Shown here: piece after piece, positions 21,582 to 33,591 of the stretch
Layout of the letters: each line of letters opens with the position of its first letter
Position numbering within the stretch: the first letter of the stretch is position 1
NCBI RefSeq assembly: GCF_000283155.1
Contig: NW_004454178.1
Coordinates: 5,671,224 to 5,735,223 of the forward strand
From: Ceratotherium simum simum
Taxonomy: Eukaryota > Chordata > Mammalia > Perissodactyla > Rhinocerotidae
Direction: 5' to 3'
Length of the DNA: 64,000 nt
Notes under the pieces: generated by a model
The model's database searches: none
Told to the model about the DNA's origin: nothing
What the model saw: only the letters and a program-made list of their open reading frames with translations
Position numbers and translations under genes: made by a program

Positions 21582-21990
21582 TGTTGTTGTTGGTGCCATG
21601 GACTCCATTCCAACTCCTAGTGACCCTGTGGACAGCAAAACGGAACTGTGCCCGGTCTTTTTGCACCGTCCTTTCACCTTCCGGAGCTCTATCAGCCAAT
21701 GCTCCGCTGCTATTCACAGGGTTTTTGTGGCGGATTTTTTTGGAAGTGGGTGGTCAGGTCCTTTTTCCTAGTCTGTCCTAATCTGGAAGCTTTGCTGAAA
21801 CCTGTCCACCGTGAGTGACCCTGCTGGTATTTGAAATCCCAGTGGCATAGCTCTCAGCATCACAGCAACACGCAGCCACCACAGTAGGACAACTGACAGG
21901 TGGGTGGTGTGGGTCCCTGACCGAAAAACAAACCCGGGTCTCAGGTGTGAGAGTGCTGATTCTTAACCACCAGACCACCAGTGCTGCCTG
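21582..21990 (-). repeat. tRNA-Glu-derived SINE with RTE/BovB-like tail
   Basis: Read on the minus strand, the element starts with a tRNA-Glu-like head (CTGGTGGTCTGGTGGTTAAG, then CTCTCACACCTG and a B-box-like ACCCGGGTTTG, then GGTCAGGGA) and ends in GGAGTCCATGGCACCAACAA plus CAACAAA, the 3' tail style of RTE-clade LINEs. Direct repeats attaaaatt flank it (21573-21581, 21992-22000). This is not the common ERE. The family name needs a repeat-library search. Confidence 0.75.
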
Positions 21991-22149
21991 AATTAAAATT
22001 ACGCCTTAATTTTTTTTTTTTTTTTTTGGTCAAAAAGAGGAATAAAAGAGAGATCTAGCTACAAGGCTTGACAACTCATCTCTAATGTTTATTTTCACTT
22101 GGAACCCCATCTAAATTCTTATTTATTTATTTAGGAAAGGGATTCCTTA

Positions 22150-22196
22150 AAAAAAATCCAAAGGATTTTTGGACTCAAAATCCTTTGGATTTTTTT
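22150..22196. repeat. Perfect fold-back: two 20-bp arms, 7-base loop
   Basis: Left arm 22150-22169 and right arm 22177-22196 are exact reverse complements around the loop tggactc; the core is tccaaagga / tcctttgga. The right arm runs into the T-rich start of the next ERE. Confidence 0.9.
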
Positions 22197-22449
22197 TTTT
22201 TTTTTTTTTTGGTGAGGAAGATTCGCCCTGAGCTAACATCTGTTGCCAATCTTCCTCTTTTTGCTGAGGAAGACTGGCCCTGGGCTAACATGCGTGCCCA
22301 TCTTCCACTACTTTATATGGGACGCCGCCACAGCATGGCTTGAAAAGCGATGCATCAGTGTGCAGCCGGGATCCGAACCTGCCAAAACCCACCCCTGGCC
22401 GCCGCAGCAGAGCGTGTGCACTTAACCGCTAGGCCACCGGGCCGGCCCC
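22190..22449 (-). repeat. ERE SINE (antisense on +)
   Basis: Starts with a long T run, then 'ggtgaggaagattcgccctg', 'atatgggacgccgccacagc', 'aaccgctaggccaccgggcc' and 'ggcc' end. The right flank 'ccaaaggatattttt' resembles the left flank arm 'tccaaaggatttt', the probable target duplication. Confidence 0.95.
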
Positions 22450-23310
22450 CAAAGGATATTTTTTAAATGACAGTAAGAAGTCTCTCTTTTAAGGAACTTT
22501 GAGTAGTCCTACATCATTACAACTACAGATTAATTCCTCCTAGAGATGGTGTTATCCCACCCAGGCAAGACATTTTTTTTGCTCAGAAATATGAGTTTAA
22601 TCAATACAAATCTTAATTTAAAGTTGAGAAAAAATTATGACATTATTGTAGGCTAGCTAAGCAGACAGGGCATGCTTAGAAGCTAGATACACCGTTTTGA
22701 GCAAATAGTTGAGCAACCTTTGGGGTAATGAAGTGGAACTAGAGACAGAGAGATCCTTCATCAGCTACAATTGTTAACTAAATGGATACTGCCCATGCAT
22801 TCAGGGCAGAAAGAATTGCTACACTAAACATTGATTATATCAACCTATATTACCTATATTACTCTAATGCAGAAACGATATTATGCATGTGTTTTAGACA
22901 TCTATAAAATATATATATATAAAATAAACATACATAAATCTATGTACCTTATAATGCTACATATACTCATAATTTGTCAATATATAAATCCATACACGTA
23001 TACACCTTTTTCCGATCATTCTAAAGCCTCCATTTTTATGTAAATTAAATTACATGTGTAAACTGGTAAACATGACAACTTGGTACACAGTAAGTGCTCA
23101 TTAATGAGAGGTATTACTATTAATAACAACAACATTAATTTTCAGAAGTATTGTACTTTACAAACTGTGAACTAGCAGGTCTAACGTATTGTTAGTCATC
23201 ACTCATGGCTAATGAAACCCAAGACTGTTGTAAATTAGCTAATGAGTTTTAGGTCCTGTTTGTGCCCTGGAACATTTAATTCTGTGAATGCTTCTTGCGC
23301 TGCGGCTTAC
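22450..23310 (-). other. ABCA12 intron 23, AT-rich remainder
   Basis: AT-rich with a (TA) run near 22910-22925 and a short MIR 3' end at about 23075-23140 ('cagtaagtgctcattaatga'). Nothing else seen. Confidence 0.55.
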
Positions 23311-23426
23311 CCAAACAGCAGAAGTAGGAGAGATACGGCGCCTAGATTGTTTTCACTGTAGAAGGCAGGTAACTTGAAAATTGCAATGACTCCGATTGAA
23401 AATGCCACAGGCACCAAGTAGAAGAC
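23311..23426 (-). CDS. ABCA12: ABCA12 exon 42 (window exon 23), TMD2 helices
   Basis: 116 bp, window residues 1176-1214: membrane segment VFYLVPVAFSIGVIAIF, a short loop LPAFYSENN, and the start of the next helix GAVSLLLLLFG. Acceptor cgtag|GTC, donor TTTGG|gtaagc. Confidence 0.97.
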
Positions 23427-24543
23427 CTACGGGAATATGTAAAACCATGCTTAATATACGGCAAGAATTTTTCAAAAGAAAGTCTATAGCCCATCTAGTC
23501 TAAAACTGTGACAAGTTGACCTAGAAATATTTGAAAGAATGAATTTTTACTTATGTTCCTGTTGCTTGTAAGGTTCAGCTTATTTGACATGGATTTCACT
23601 CTAGAACTTGTCTCCTGCAATATGAGGTCAAGTCAGTCCCCACCTTTATGGATATACGTGGAGTCCCCGGTGTTCCCGTCTCTAGGCTTTGAGACTTGGG
23701 ATCATTCAGTGACAGAGGTTCAGAGAGAAAGATAAGACAGCCAGCGATCTTGGTATTAGATTCACTCCTCAAAGTATTGATTTCATTTTGAATGCTGGAA
23801 CACACTCAGATGGTTGATTTCTAAAGTTTGATTGCAATGGGAGCCACTCTGCAAAACAGCAGGGCAGCGGGTCCCCTGCTTTCTCAGAATCACAGGTATA
23901 TGAACAAAGAACTCAGTGTTTCATTGACAAGTAGAAATATTAAATGCTGAGGAGTTTGCAGCAAGACACACACAATGAAAGAGATGGTAATTTAATTTGG
24001 GGGGAAAATCTCCTAAATTGGAATGAGCACCAAATACATAACAATGGAATCTAAGTAGTAAGTAGCCCTTCACAGAAGAGTGTACTTGAAGCTTTCTTAA
24101 GATTAAAGTTCCTATTAAGTCCAGAGAATTACTATCCTTTTGAATTTGACTTCTACAATAAACGCACTTCAGACCTCACTGGATACATTAACAAAATGGA
24201 TATGCAGTTAATTACCCTCCAACCCTTCAAAACAATGATCTTACAGCAACTTGGACAATTTCACCATAATCACCAGGCAAATGTACACCCATCCTGGGCT
24301 TTTGGCCAATATTGGCACATTTGAAACCAAGAAAAACCATCTGAACTTTGGGACCCTTTCACGCAAATGAGGGAGGTATCAATGAAATTCATCCTTTATT
24401 GTCCCTAATTATCTTCTCTAACGTGTCGTTCAGCAGGGGCTGCTACTCTGAAGTTTTCACTACCGGTTGATTAAATTTTTATAAGCTTGATTATTTGGTA
24501 CCATTGGGCAAAGCTATTCTGCTCAACTTCTATTTCTCCACAG
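23427..24543 (-). other. ABCA12 intron 22, nothing recognised
   Basis: About 1.1 kb of ordinary intron with no repeat that I can name. Confidence 0.5.
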
Positions 24544-24722
24544 TAGTGGTTCTCAAACTCCAGTATTCCCAAACTTGGGAATTTTGTTAAAAATACATAT
24601 TCTCCAGGTTCCACTCCCAAGATATGGATCTAATAGATGTATCCTGGGAATGGGGCCCTGGAATCTGCATTTCAACAAGTGTCCTGGGGAACCTGATACA
24701 GGCGGTCCTCAAACTACAGAGA
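24544..24722 (+). repeat. MER5A (hAT-Charlie non-autonomous DNA element)
   Basis: 'cagtagtggttctcaaactc' start, 'gggaattttgttaaaaatac', 'ctggaatctgcatttcaaca', 'cggtcctcaaactacag' end: the palindromic-ended MER5A pattern. Confidence 0.9.
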
Positions 24723-24915
24723 TGAGGGCGATAGATTTCTCTTTCCTCCAACTACTGGATGAATACAAGCCTAATGCAAATTGTTTTTTGTGTGTGAATT
24801 TACTAACTTGGTGGTAATAATCTGAACAAACTAGAGTAAATAAATCTTGACTATAAAACTGATGTCTTTTACCCAGATCAATCTCGTCTTTCCTGCAGTG
24901 ACACGAGTTACTCAC

Positions 24916-25093
24916 CATGTCATAGATGAAGTTTGTTACCCAGTAGCATGTCACACCAATGCCTGAAATGTGCTGCAGCTGCTTAGCTTTGGTCTGATGC
25001 TCCCTTACAACATAGGTGACAAAGCTGGCGGTGGTGACAGAGTAGCCCATCAGGATGGAGAGTGCCACTAAAATATCGATTAAGCTGCTCATT
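24916..25093 (-). CDS. ABCA12: ABCA12 exon 41 (window exon 22), TMD2 helices
   Basis: 178 bp, window residues 1116-1175. A membrane stretch SLIDILVALSILMGYSVTTA..FVTYVV (about 1119-1145) precedes the cytosolic coupling motif REHQTKAKQLQHISG (the ABCA 'E(R)..KAK.LQ..SG' element), then GVTCYWVTNFIYDM entering the next helix. Acceptor ctacag|A, donor GACATG|gtgagt. Confidence 0.98.
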
Positions 25094-25670
25094 CTGTAGT
25101 GAGCAACAGAGAGAGGAAAGCACACATAAGTTTCTGGAACTCTTTTCCTTTCAGAAAGATTCATGACTAAAACCATCAACAACACAGCCAAAGAGTTGGC
25201 TGTGACACAAATAAGTCTTCCTGTAAGGCAGCCAGATAATATCTTCTACATAACTCGGCTGTGACCCTGGAATAAATGCAGCTCTTGTGTGTCTGAATTG
25301 AATTGACTAGGGGTATTTGATAGAAAAACCTCAGTCTCCAAAGGTTAAGGGGTGTATGCAAGAGAGACATAGTTCTTGAGCATAGAAATAGTACTTAAAT
25401 GCTATGCAGGGAAATTGAAATGATGAAGCACCCAGGCACTTGACTTATAAAAGCAGCAGATTCTGTGAGTCTGCAGTCGACAGTCTCTACTTGGCAACCG
25501 CACTGTACACCCTTTCAGAAACTTCCTTTTATCCCTGTCAGTGACTTATATTGCCAGCTCTTCTAGAATGGCATTCATTCAGATACAACCATGATTTCCA
25601 ACTGTAGTACTTTATACAGAGGCTGGACTATGCCAAGGAGAAAGTAGTCATGCCAGGTGTATCTACTTAC
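25094..25670 (-). other. ABCA12 intron 21, nothing recognised
   Basis: 577 bp between exons 40 and 41 without a named repeat. Confidence 0.55.
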
Positions 25671-25725
25671 GTGGCTTGTTCTTGGTCTTGCACTCCTGGG
25701 TAAGGATGACTGTACATGATGATGC
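25671..25725 (-). CDS. ABCA12: ABCA12 exon 40 (window exon 21), 55-bp exon
   Basis: The smallest exon in the window: 55 bp, window residues 1098-1116, IIMYSHPYPGVQDQEQA. Acceptor tttaag|GC, donor GCCAC|gtaagt. No open frame is long enough to show it alone; phases on both sides (G|GC and AC|A) and the human-like peptide support it. It links the ectodomain to the next TMD2 helix. It follows a 3.8 kb intron. Confidence 0.94.
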
Positions 25726-28700
25726 CTTAAAGAACAGACAGTTATTTTCATTAGTAGGAGTTTAGTTTTCCAGAAATACCAATTTTTAGATGAATAATAC
25801 ACAATACTTTTCTCCTTATGCTATGATCTAAAGAATTTTACTTTGGGGATACTCTTTTAAAGGAAAATGATTGTTTTTTTCCCCCTAATCTCATCAATGC
25901 CATACAATTAGGTGCACTCACATTAAAAAAAAAAAAAAAAGTTTTTTTACATTGTGTATAGAATCTTTGGGGAAGGGGCAAGAATTTACATTTCTTATAT
26001 AGCATTTTCCCATCTATTACATTTAAGTAATTGTTTTCCACTTTCTTCTTTCTATCTGGTCACGTATGTTTGTATTTCTGCAGCACTTCAGAAATGTATG
26101 ATATTTAAAGAAGCAACTAAAAGGAGACCAATTATATGAGGATCTTCTACAGAACAGACACTGACTACCCCATCCCTCTTTATTGTGCTGTTGGCTGTGA
26201 TGCGGGAATAACTGTAGCCCTCATGAATGGATCCCTCCTTATCCTTTACAATCTAAGATGCCTACTGTTCTAGAACTCCACCAAAGTACGGCTTAAAAAC
26301 TTCAGCCACCCCCAAGAGATTTTCACTGAGATATAAAGATCCAGGAGTATTCAGAGAAACTAACTGGCTCCAGAAAAGTCATCACTTCATTCTAACACAG
26401 TCCTAAATTATTAAGATCCCCAGAGCTGGTCTCTTTCTTAAATAGAAACAAGGTTCTTTTCTCTCCTCCTTTGGAGGATCTTGATTAGCCAGAGTCAAAT
26501 GGGCTGGCAACAATTTCCCAAAGGACCACAGTGTGAAGACAAAGTCTATGTTGTCTGAGTAACTTTGGAAAAGAATGGTAGGGGATGGGAGGAAGACAGC
26601 CCTTAAATACTTGTTCCTAGAGAGTCATAAGCTGAGCAAAAAGTTTCTCACTTACTGCTCATATAGTATATGTTCACTGTATTAGGATAGTAAGGCCCAT
26701 TCACAGCACTGAAAAATTATGGATTATTCTAAAGTTATATTCTCTCTATTAACCTAAATTTATAATTTTAATTAGAATGTGACATATTTTGATGTTGAAT
26801 TCTGCAATTGTTATATGTTAAAGAAAATAATATATAGTTAAAGCAAAACAAAGAAACTAACAACAATAATAAATTTGACCTTAATTTTAATCACATCATG
26901 GGAGGAATGAACTTTTCTTATCTTTTGTGTACATTAATGAGCTCTCTTTTGACTGAGATTCAGTTTTCCTTGAGGCCCTACTTAAACCTTGTTGCTGAGC
27001 TATAATACAGGCAGGGGGAAAACATTTCTTTTATTTCTGCTTTGTACTTCAGAATCAAGAAATATTCTATTTCACCGGAGGAATCTTTGCAAATACATTT
27101 ATTCCCCTATGAAAAATGGGGCTGAACCAACTGTTTATACATATCTTTAGCTGAAAGATCAAGTAAATGTGTCAGAGTTAGGGATCTGTATTAAAATCTT
27201 CTCTGCAAGTTCTACAGCATCCAGCATAATGTCTTGAGTACAATGATTAGTCAATGAATGCTTATTAAATCTAATTGACTCTTAAAACTTCAATTATTTT
27301 CCCCACATACAATATACATTAAAAATAATACATTTTCTGTTGTCCCTACAGTTGTAAACCGAAAAGGAGATGTTTCCCATCAACTATTTCTGCTAATGCA
27401 ATAAAGGATAAGAATAAACAGCAGGGTAGAGGAAACAATTGTCAGTATTTTTGAAAAAGAGCCTAGTTGTGTAACATTTGTTAGGGAAAACAAGCAAAGC
27501 TATATTCCTTGGGACAAAAGAACAGAATTTTCACGTTAAATTAACCACTAGAGGGAACCACATGAATATAATAGATATTGACGTTGCAAAGGAAAGCTAA
27601 TTAAAAGATTTTTATTAGCATGCTAGAATTCAAAGAAAACCAATTTTACAGCTAAAGCAAAATCCCAATTCATGTGGAATCCAAGGAAGATGGCTTTAAA
27701 AAGCTAGTGTCGTAAAGGGACATGGCAGGAGAATAACTGAGTTGATTTTTAAAGACAATACTACACGACAGACCCCCCACATCCATTACAAGACAATAAA
27801 AGTATTTTAGGGTAACATGGATTTCTTCTTGGAAAGAAATCAAACTCCTTCCAGAGAGAGTGGAAAGCTGCCACTTTCATAAGTCTATATAAGAAAAGTT
27901 AATTAAAAATAGAAGGCACACTACTACCAATCTCTCTATAACTCAAGCTAAGCCTTATTTTTAAAGTAAAAAAAATAAATTTCCTTTAGGGTCAATATAA
28001 AGTTTATGTTTCAGAATTCTTAATTCTTTAGACTCTGTAGCTTAAGAATTCAGTGGTAGGAGCCACAGCAAGCATGCTGAAGTCCAGAGTGCTTCAGACT
28101 GCTTTGGTCTTGGTCAAGAACACTAATAATAAATAAAACCTGAGTGCATGTTTCAGAAGCTGACCCTTCAAAAGTGGCACTGGTCTCTTGTTCTCACCTC
28201 CAGGCTTTTGCTATTTTCCCCTAGTCATTTCTATGGTTTTTATACTTTCATTATCTGTCACAGCAGCAAATGTCTTCCGCTCTGAATAAGACATCCTGCG
28301 AAAGCCAAGCATTCAATAGTATTTCAAACTCGGTTATACTAGGCCCACCTGGCTTTAGTCACCATTTAATTTAATTTACCCCCTTTGACTATGCCCTTTA
28401 TTGATGTTCTAGATCTAAGGACTATCTTTCAATCTTGTTATTTTCTTTATGGTTCCTCCTGCTAAGAAAATGCCAAACCAGTTGGGGAAAAATACTGTTT
28501 TCTGTGAAATGAAGACTCCAAAAGATTCTGTTGCTAGAATGAGTATTTGCAGTTTACTTCTACAATCACGGGAACATGTGAGACAACACTGTTATGCTCA
28601 ACAGTAGGGAAATAAGAAAAGTCAACATCAGCAATTCTAAAAGATATGTTGTGTCTTTTTCTCCTATTGAATAGGCTATTTGTTAGTCTCTTAATTAGGC

Positions 28701-28980
28701 TAGAAACTCAGTCTTGGTCAGCAAATATGTTACTCAGTTTTTCTCCATCTTTATTATTATATTTTTAGGATCACTATGGGAAAATAATTTGAGCAAGGCT
28801 TAAGAAGTTGAAATGGTTTGATGAACAGTAATTGAATTAGAAAAAAAATGCATCAGTCTCTTTCAAATTCCAAACCCTATTTTAAAAACTATGTGGAAGC
28901 CTCTTGGGAAATCCAACGGAAGTAGACCTGGCTGAGTCCAGAGAAGTATTAGAAAAATGAAGTATTGAGGACAGAGTACC
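25726..28980 (-). other. ABCA12 intron 20, long plain stretch
   Basis: Over 3 kb AT-rich intron with few repeats. An old L2/MIR 3' end may be present at about 27205-27285 ('tagtcaatgaatgcttatta'). Otherwise I see nothing, and a comparison for conserved non-coding sequence would be the useful test here. Confidence 0.5.
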
Positions 28981-28984
28981 AGAA

Positions 28985-29160
28985 AAATGAAGAGGCAGGA
29001 GTCAGACAGACCCAGGTTCAAATCCCACTTCTGAGCCCCAGAGAAATAATAGTGGGAAACAAAAATACTCATCCTGAGAGGATGCACGTAAGATTAGCGA
29101 TATTTCATAGAAAGCATACATCATATGGTAAGTGGTCAATTAATGGTAATGCTTTTGGTC
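28985..29160 (+). repeat. MIR SINE
   Basis: 'gaggcaggagtcagacagac' then 'ccaggttcaaatcccacttc' is the sense MIR head with its B-box (GGTTCAAATCC). Confidence 0.75.
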
Positions 29161-29563
29161 AGGTGTAGAACTTTTTAGCTTAAAAGTTTTATCTTCATGT
29201 TTAGATTTGTGAACAGTATTAATTAACATTAATAATTTTTAATTTTTAAGCCAATATACAAGTAAATAGGTATAAAATATTTTCCTATGGGATATAGTAC
29301 TAGGTACAAGAGCAGAAATGAGCATGAAGTCACCATTTTTATCCTGACTTGATAGAAAAGGAAACTAAATTAACCTGAAGTGAAAGGGATTATCCAGAAT
29401 GGTCCGTCTGATGGTAGTTACTACTTCCAAACTCCTTTTAAAGATCTATGATTTAGATACCATAAAATAACTGCTACTGGGAGGAAATGGGATCTAACAG
29501 GCATTTTTGTACGGAGAGTAGCAAAAGTTGCAAAATAAGAAGCTTCTATATAGATAACTTTAC

Positions 29564-29669
29564 CGTGTCGGGCAGCATCGTGTTTTGACATGTTAACACG
29601 TAGGAGGAAATTATTCAAGCTGTTGAGGTAAGCCGGCAGGGAGTGATAGCCTTCTGGATCATACCATAC
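29564..29669 (-). CDS. ABCA12: ABCA12 exon 39 (window exon 20), extracellular loop 2
   Basis: 106 bp, window residues 1063-1098, VWYDPEGYHSLPAYLNSL to MSKHDAARH. The motif VWY(D/N).. HSLPAYLN..NN is a hallmark of ABCA ectodomain 2. Sequon NMS. Acceptor aacag|GTA, donor CACG|gtaaag. Confidence 0.97.
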
Positions 29670-30334
29670 CTGTTAAATTCCAAAGGAAGGCAAGATCAGT
29701 ATTGTGTTCGAATAAATTAGGCTATCTTTACATCTGACAGCCTACAGAATTTATATATAAAATAAAGGCACCAATTTCCCAATAACTTATTTCATCATGG
29801 AAGATTCTGAACCATATCCCAGAGTGCTGACCACAGAATTTGGGAAACCAGGTTTTTCCTGTGATAGCACCAAGTTATTAGTTATTCCTGATCTTCTCTA
29901 TAAGCAAAGCTTGAAATAAACTGGAGAAATTGTTATTATCTCCATCTCTGTGGCTGACCTATAGTGATTTTGAGACTAGAACTAAGGCATCCTGGCTCTC
30001 AGTAGTAATAATAAAAACAAATGGCATATAGGTCAGGCTATACAAAGAAATTAAATGCACATACAAGCATTGTGTCCTTAGCAACAAGATTGATAACCTT
30101 GAAATTCCGCCACTAACTTTCTATTCCTAGTTATAACTCACCAGGAAGTGAGTTACTTTACCTTCTATGTCAAAAGCAGAGGGATTTAAAATACGGGTAT
30201 GCCTCAATTCAGGAAACTCAGTTCATAATTCAAAATTACAAATCTGATTTACAGAGAAATTATTTAATGTCAGAACTCCTTTGTTTGTGCAAGAATATTG
30301 ACTGTGTGTGTGGAGAGAGGGGAGAAAAGAACTA

Positions 30335-30525
30335 AGAGGGACAAGCATTCAAATCACCAGCACCACTATTTACTTTCTATGCGACCTTGTGAAAATCAGC
30401 CAAAATAGGCTGAATGGTATCTATCTCTAGGGATGTTGTGAGGATGAGAGCAAGTAGTTTGTGTAAAAGGTGACACCAGAGCTTGACTTCTAACAGTCAC
30501 TAAATGAATATTAGTTTCCCCACTT
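30335..30525 (+). repeat. MIR SINE
   Basis: 'caccactatttactttctat', 'gcgaccttgtgaaaatcagc', 'agggatgttgtgaggatgag' match sense MIR (CCACTTACTAGCTGTGTGACCTTGGG..., GTTGTTGTGAGGATTAA). Confidence 0.75.
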
Positions 30526-30689
30526 CCCCCAAGGTTGTGTATGTCTTTTACTATCAAATGAGAAATATATGAAGGACAATTTAAAATTTTGAAGACTACT
30601 CTTGATCATATAGGTAATCACACGTGTCTGATTCTGTGACTCTAGCTTGTTTCAAAGCATAGGTACAATCTAGAAGAAAAAAAGTCAGC

Positions 30690-31380
30690 AGGGTTATTTA
30701 CATCCATCGAATTCTCTAAAGTCTCTATGTTCCTAAGAAGCAAGGTTAAACATACATACATACATAAAAAATGTGCATAGAACAGTATAGTTTAACAAAA
30801 AATTATAAAGTGAGTACACCCATTGAGCCAATACTCAGGTTGAAAAACAAAATTAGCAGCATCTGAAACACCTTCTCCCTGACCCGCTGTGTCCTTCCAA
30901 ATCATAATACTCTCTCTCTCCCCTAAACGATATGGGTGAGTTTTGCCTACTCTCGAAGTTTATAGTAAATGCAATTGTGGTTATGTGTTCTTTTTTGGTT
31001 TTTCTTTAGCTTATTAATAATGTTTGGGAGATTTACCTTGCTCGTTGTATGGAACTGAGGTCATTCATTTCCATTGCTGAAATTTCTATTGAATGAATAT
31101 ATAACAATTTATTTATTTATTCTACTGCATATGGGCATTTGGTGTTGTGTTTTGGGCTGATACGAGAAATACTACTATGCACATTTTTGTATATGTATCC
31201 TGCTACTTACATGTACAAGTTTCCCTAGAGTAAACACGCAGGACCGGAACCACTGTGCTATGGGATATGCATGATGCCAAACTGCTTTTCAAATTGGCTG
31301 TAGCGATGTTTTGTTTTAACCTCACAAAAATGCTTGAATATTCCAAGTTCACCTTCTCATTTGTCTGTCATCCCAGAAGA
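30690..31380 (-). repeat. Old LINE-1 fragment (antisense on +)
   Basis: 'ctactgcatatgggcatttg', 'catgtacaagtttccctaga', 'gccaaactgcttttcaaatt' are antisense L1 3' region text. Its right end reaches nearly to exon 38. Confidence 0.65.
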
Positions 31381-31395
31381 AATATCATGATTTAC

Positions 31396-31483
31396 CTTGG
31401 CAAGTGTTCTGTTGGCAGGAACTGCTGTTACATCAAAACGAAGGTCTTGAGTCAAAGGCAGCCCAAAACTCCAACCTCCATAT
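31396..31483 (-). CDS. ABCA12: ABCA12 exon 38 (window exon 19), extracellular loop 2
   Basis: 88 bp, window residues 1033-1062, YGGWSFGLPLTQDLRFDV to PANRTLAK. Carries the ABCA block RYGGWSFG and sequon NRT. Acceptor tatag|A, donor GCCAAG|gtaaat. Confidence 0.96.
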
Positions 31484-32484
31484 CTATAGAGAATTGTAAA
31501 ATTTATATTTGTTTTAATGGAGACAATATTCATAAATAGATCTAAAATGTTTAACTAAGAGCTCGATTTTTTTCTTTCCATTAGGAACACATTTATAGTA
31601 TGAAATAAATACTCCCTGACAAATATTTTATATTTTTATCAATTTTTTAAATCATATTTTAGTTTAAAGTGTACATTATAACCAGAAGCAAAAAGTCCTT
31701 CTAAATAATTGCAAATGTGGAGTAACGTTCTGAAAATAAGTAACATGTATTCTAACCAATTCCTCCAACTTAACTGGATTGTGCACCATCTCAAAAAACA
31801 TAGGATATTAGTGCTTAAATATCCTTTTTTTTTTTTTAGGTAATTTAATACTTCAGTGATATAACATCACTTATTATCTTTTTACAAATGGCTTCATTTT
31901 TTCTACTCCCCAAACTTTCCCCCTAACTTGTACCTTGGTGCTATACTTTTTCTCTTCTTGGACGTTTGAAGGTGAGCTGTGTCTATGTAACTACCTGTCA
32001 GTTAATGATCTGTTAGAAATAAAACGTGGGTTTAAAAAATCCACGTAGTAATGTTAAGAATAGATTAGTTTAAAGGTTCCAAATTAGGGTAGGGTTAAAT
32101 AAATAATGGTGCGGTCGCACTAGAATAATCTAAATGATGACTATCATCCTAAATGTGATGTTATCGAGCTATATTTTTCATATGCAAAGAACACTATAGT
32201 ATATTGTCTACTTTTTTGAAAAAGCAGATTTTTAGAACAGTTTGTTTAGAATAAGCCCCATTTTGTTAAAAATATTTACATGCATATCTGACTAGAAAAT
32301 TTCTGGAAGGATATACAATCAGTAGTGGTTATATCTGGTTAGAGAGATAAAGTTTTTTCTTTCTTTTGCTTATCTGTGGTTTCTATTTTACAGTGAATCT
32401 ATCATTTTTGTACATTGAGCAACGAAGGAGGGAAGAGATGGAGGAAAGGAGAAAACAGTAGCTATTGCAAGCCTACCAACTTTT
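31484..32484 (-). other. ABCA12 intron 18, 3' part, nothing recognised
   Basis: About 1 kb AT-rich sequence with a T run at about 31827-31838. Confidence 0.5.
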
Positions 32485-32990
32485 CCTCCGAGCTTTACTG
32501 AGGTATAATTGACAAATAAAAATTGTATATATTTAAGGTGTACAATCTGATGTTTTGATATATGTATATATTGTGAAATAATCACCATAAGCAAGCTACT
32601 TAACATATCCCTCACCTCACACAGTTATACCATTTTCTTTGTGTGTGTGTGCACGTGTGTGTGCGTCTATGATGAGAATGCTTAAGATCTACCCTCTCAG
32701 CAAATTTCAAGTATACAATATAGTGTTTTTAACTACAGTCACATTGCTGTAGATTAGATCTCCAGAACGTATTCGTCTTTCATAATTGAAACTTTGTATC
32801 CCTTGACCAACATCTCCCTGTTTTCCCCTCCTCCCAGATCCTGGCAAACTCCATTCTACTCTCTGCTTCCATGAGTTTCACTATTTTAGATTCCACATAT
32901 AAGGGAAATCACGCAGTCTTTGTTTTCTGTGTTGGGCTTATTTTACTTAGCATAGTGTCCTCCAGGTCCATCCATGTCATTGGAAATGCA
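32485..32990 (-). repeat. LINE-1 3' end fragment (antisense on +)
   Basis: 'gctttactgaggtataattg', 'ttaaggtgtacaatctgatg', 'ggcaaactccattctactct', 'tccaggtccatccatgtcat': the L1M-type 3' UTR in reverse. Includes a (TG)n stretch at about 32639-32665. Confidence 0.85.
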
Positions 32991-33463
32991 AGCCTGCCAA
33001 CCTTACATCTATGGCAAATGCTTAGGAGGCTTATGCAGAGCCCGTGGCCTTGCTACACATGGACACATTTTATCCACACACAAATATCACACTCTAAGTT
33101 TTGAGATATTCATATTGAAACTAAGGCCAATTGTCACCAAAGCCATGCCTTAAAACTCTCCAAGGTGGCATAATCCAGTCAATAACTTCTCTTTTGCTTG
33201 AAGAAAAAAATATGTACAAATTTGACAATACATTTTTAAACCTAAAGAAACCAATAATTTTCAATTTGCTCAAATGAATCTTAGTTTAGAGTCATTACTT
33301 AAATTTTAATATGTAAAGGTGTTTAGATAAAACAGAGAATTTAACTATGTAAATAATCAATAGAGATTTGAATCTATTTTCTCAAATTCAGAAGGCAGTT
33401 ACCATTAAAATGAGAATGCAAGATGTGCTCAATTAAATGTGTTATAAACAGAGTACTTTTTAC

Positions 33464-33591
33464 CTTTTTTGTGAAAACTCATTAGCAGTTGATATGAGAT
33501 AATTTTCCAAGTGGTGCCCAGTGAGGTTATAAATTACTTGAGAAGAATAAGTTCTTCTGTGAGGTGGAGAATAGTTAAATTTAGGACATTC
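33464..33591 (-). CDS. ABCA12: ABCA12 exon 37 (window exon 18), extracellular loop 2
   Basis: 128 bp, window residues 991-1033, ECPKFNYSPPHRRTYSSQ to ANEFSQK. Sequons NYS and NLT. Acceptor ttccag|GAA, donor AAAAAAG|gtaaaa. Confidence 0.96.
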
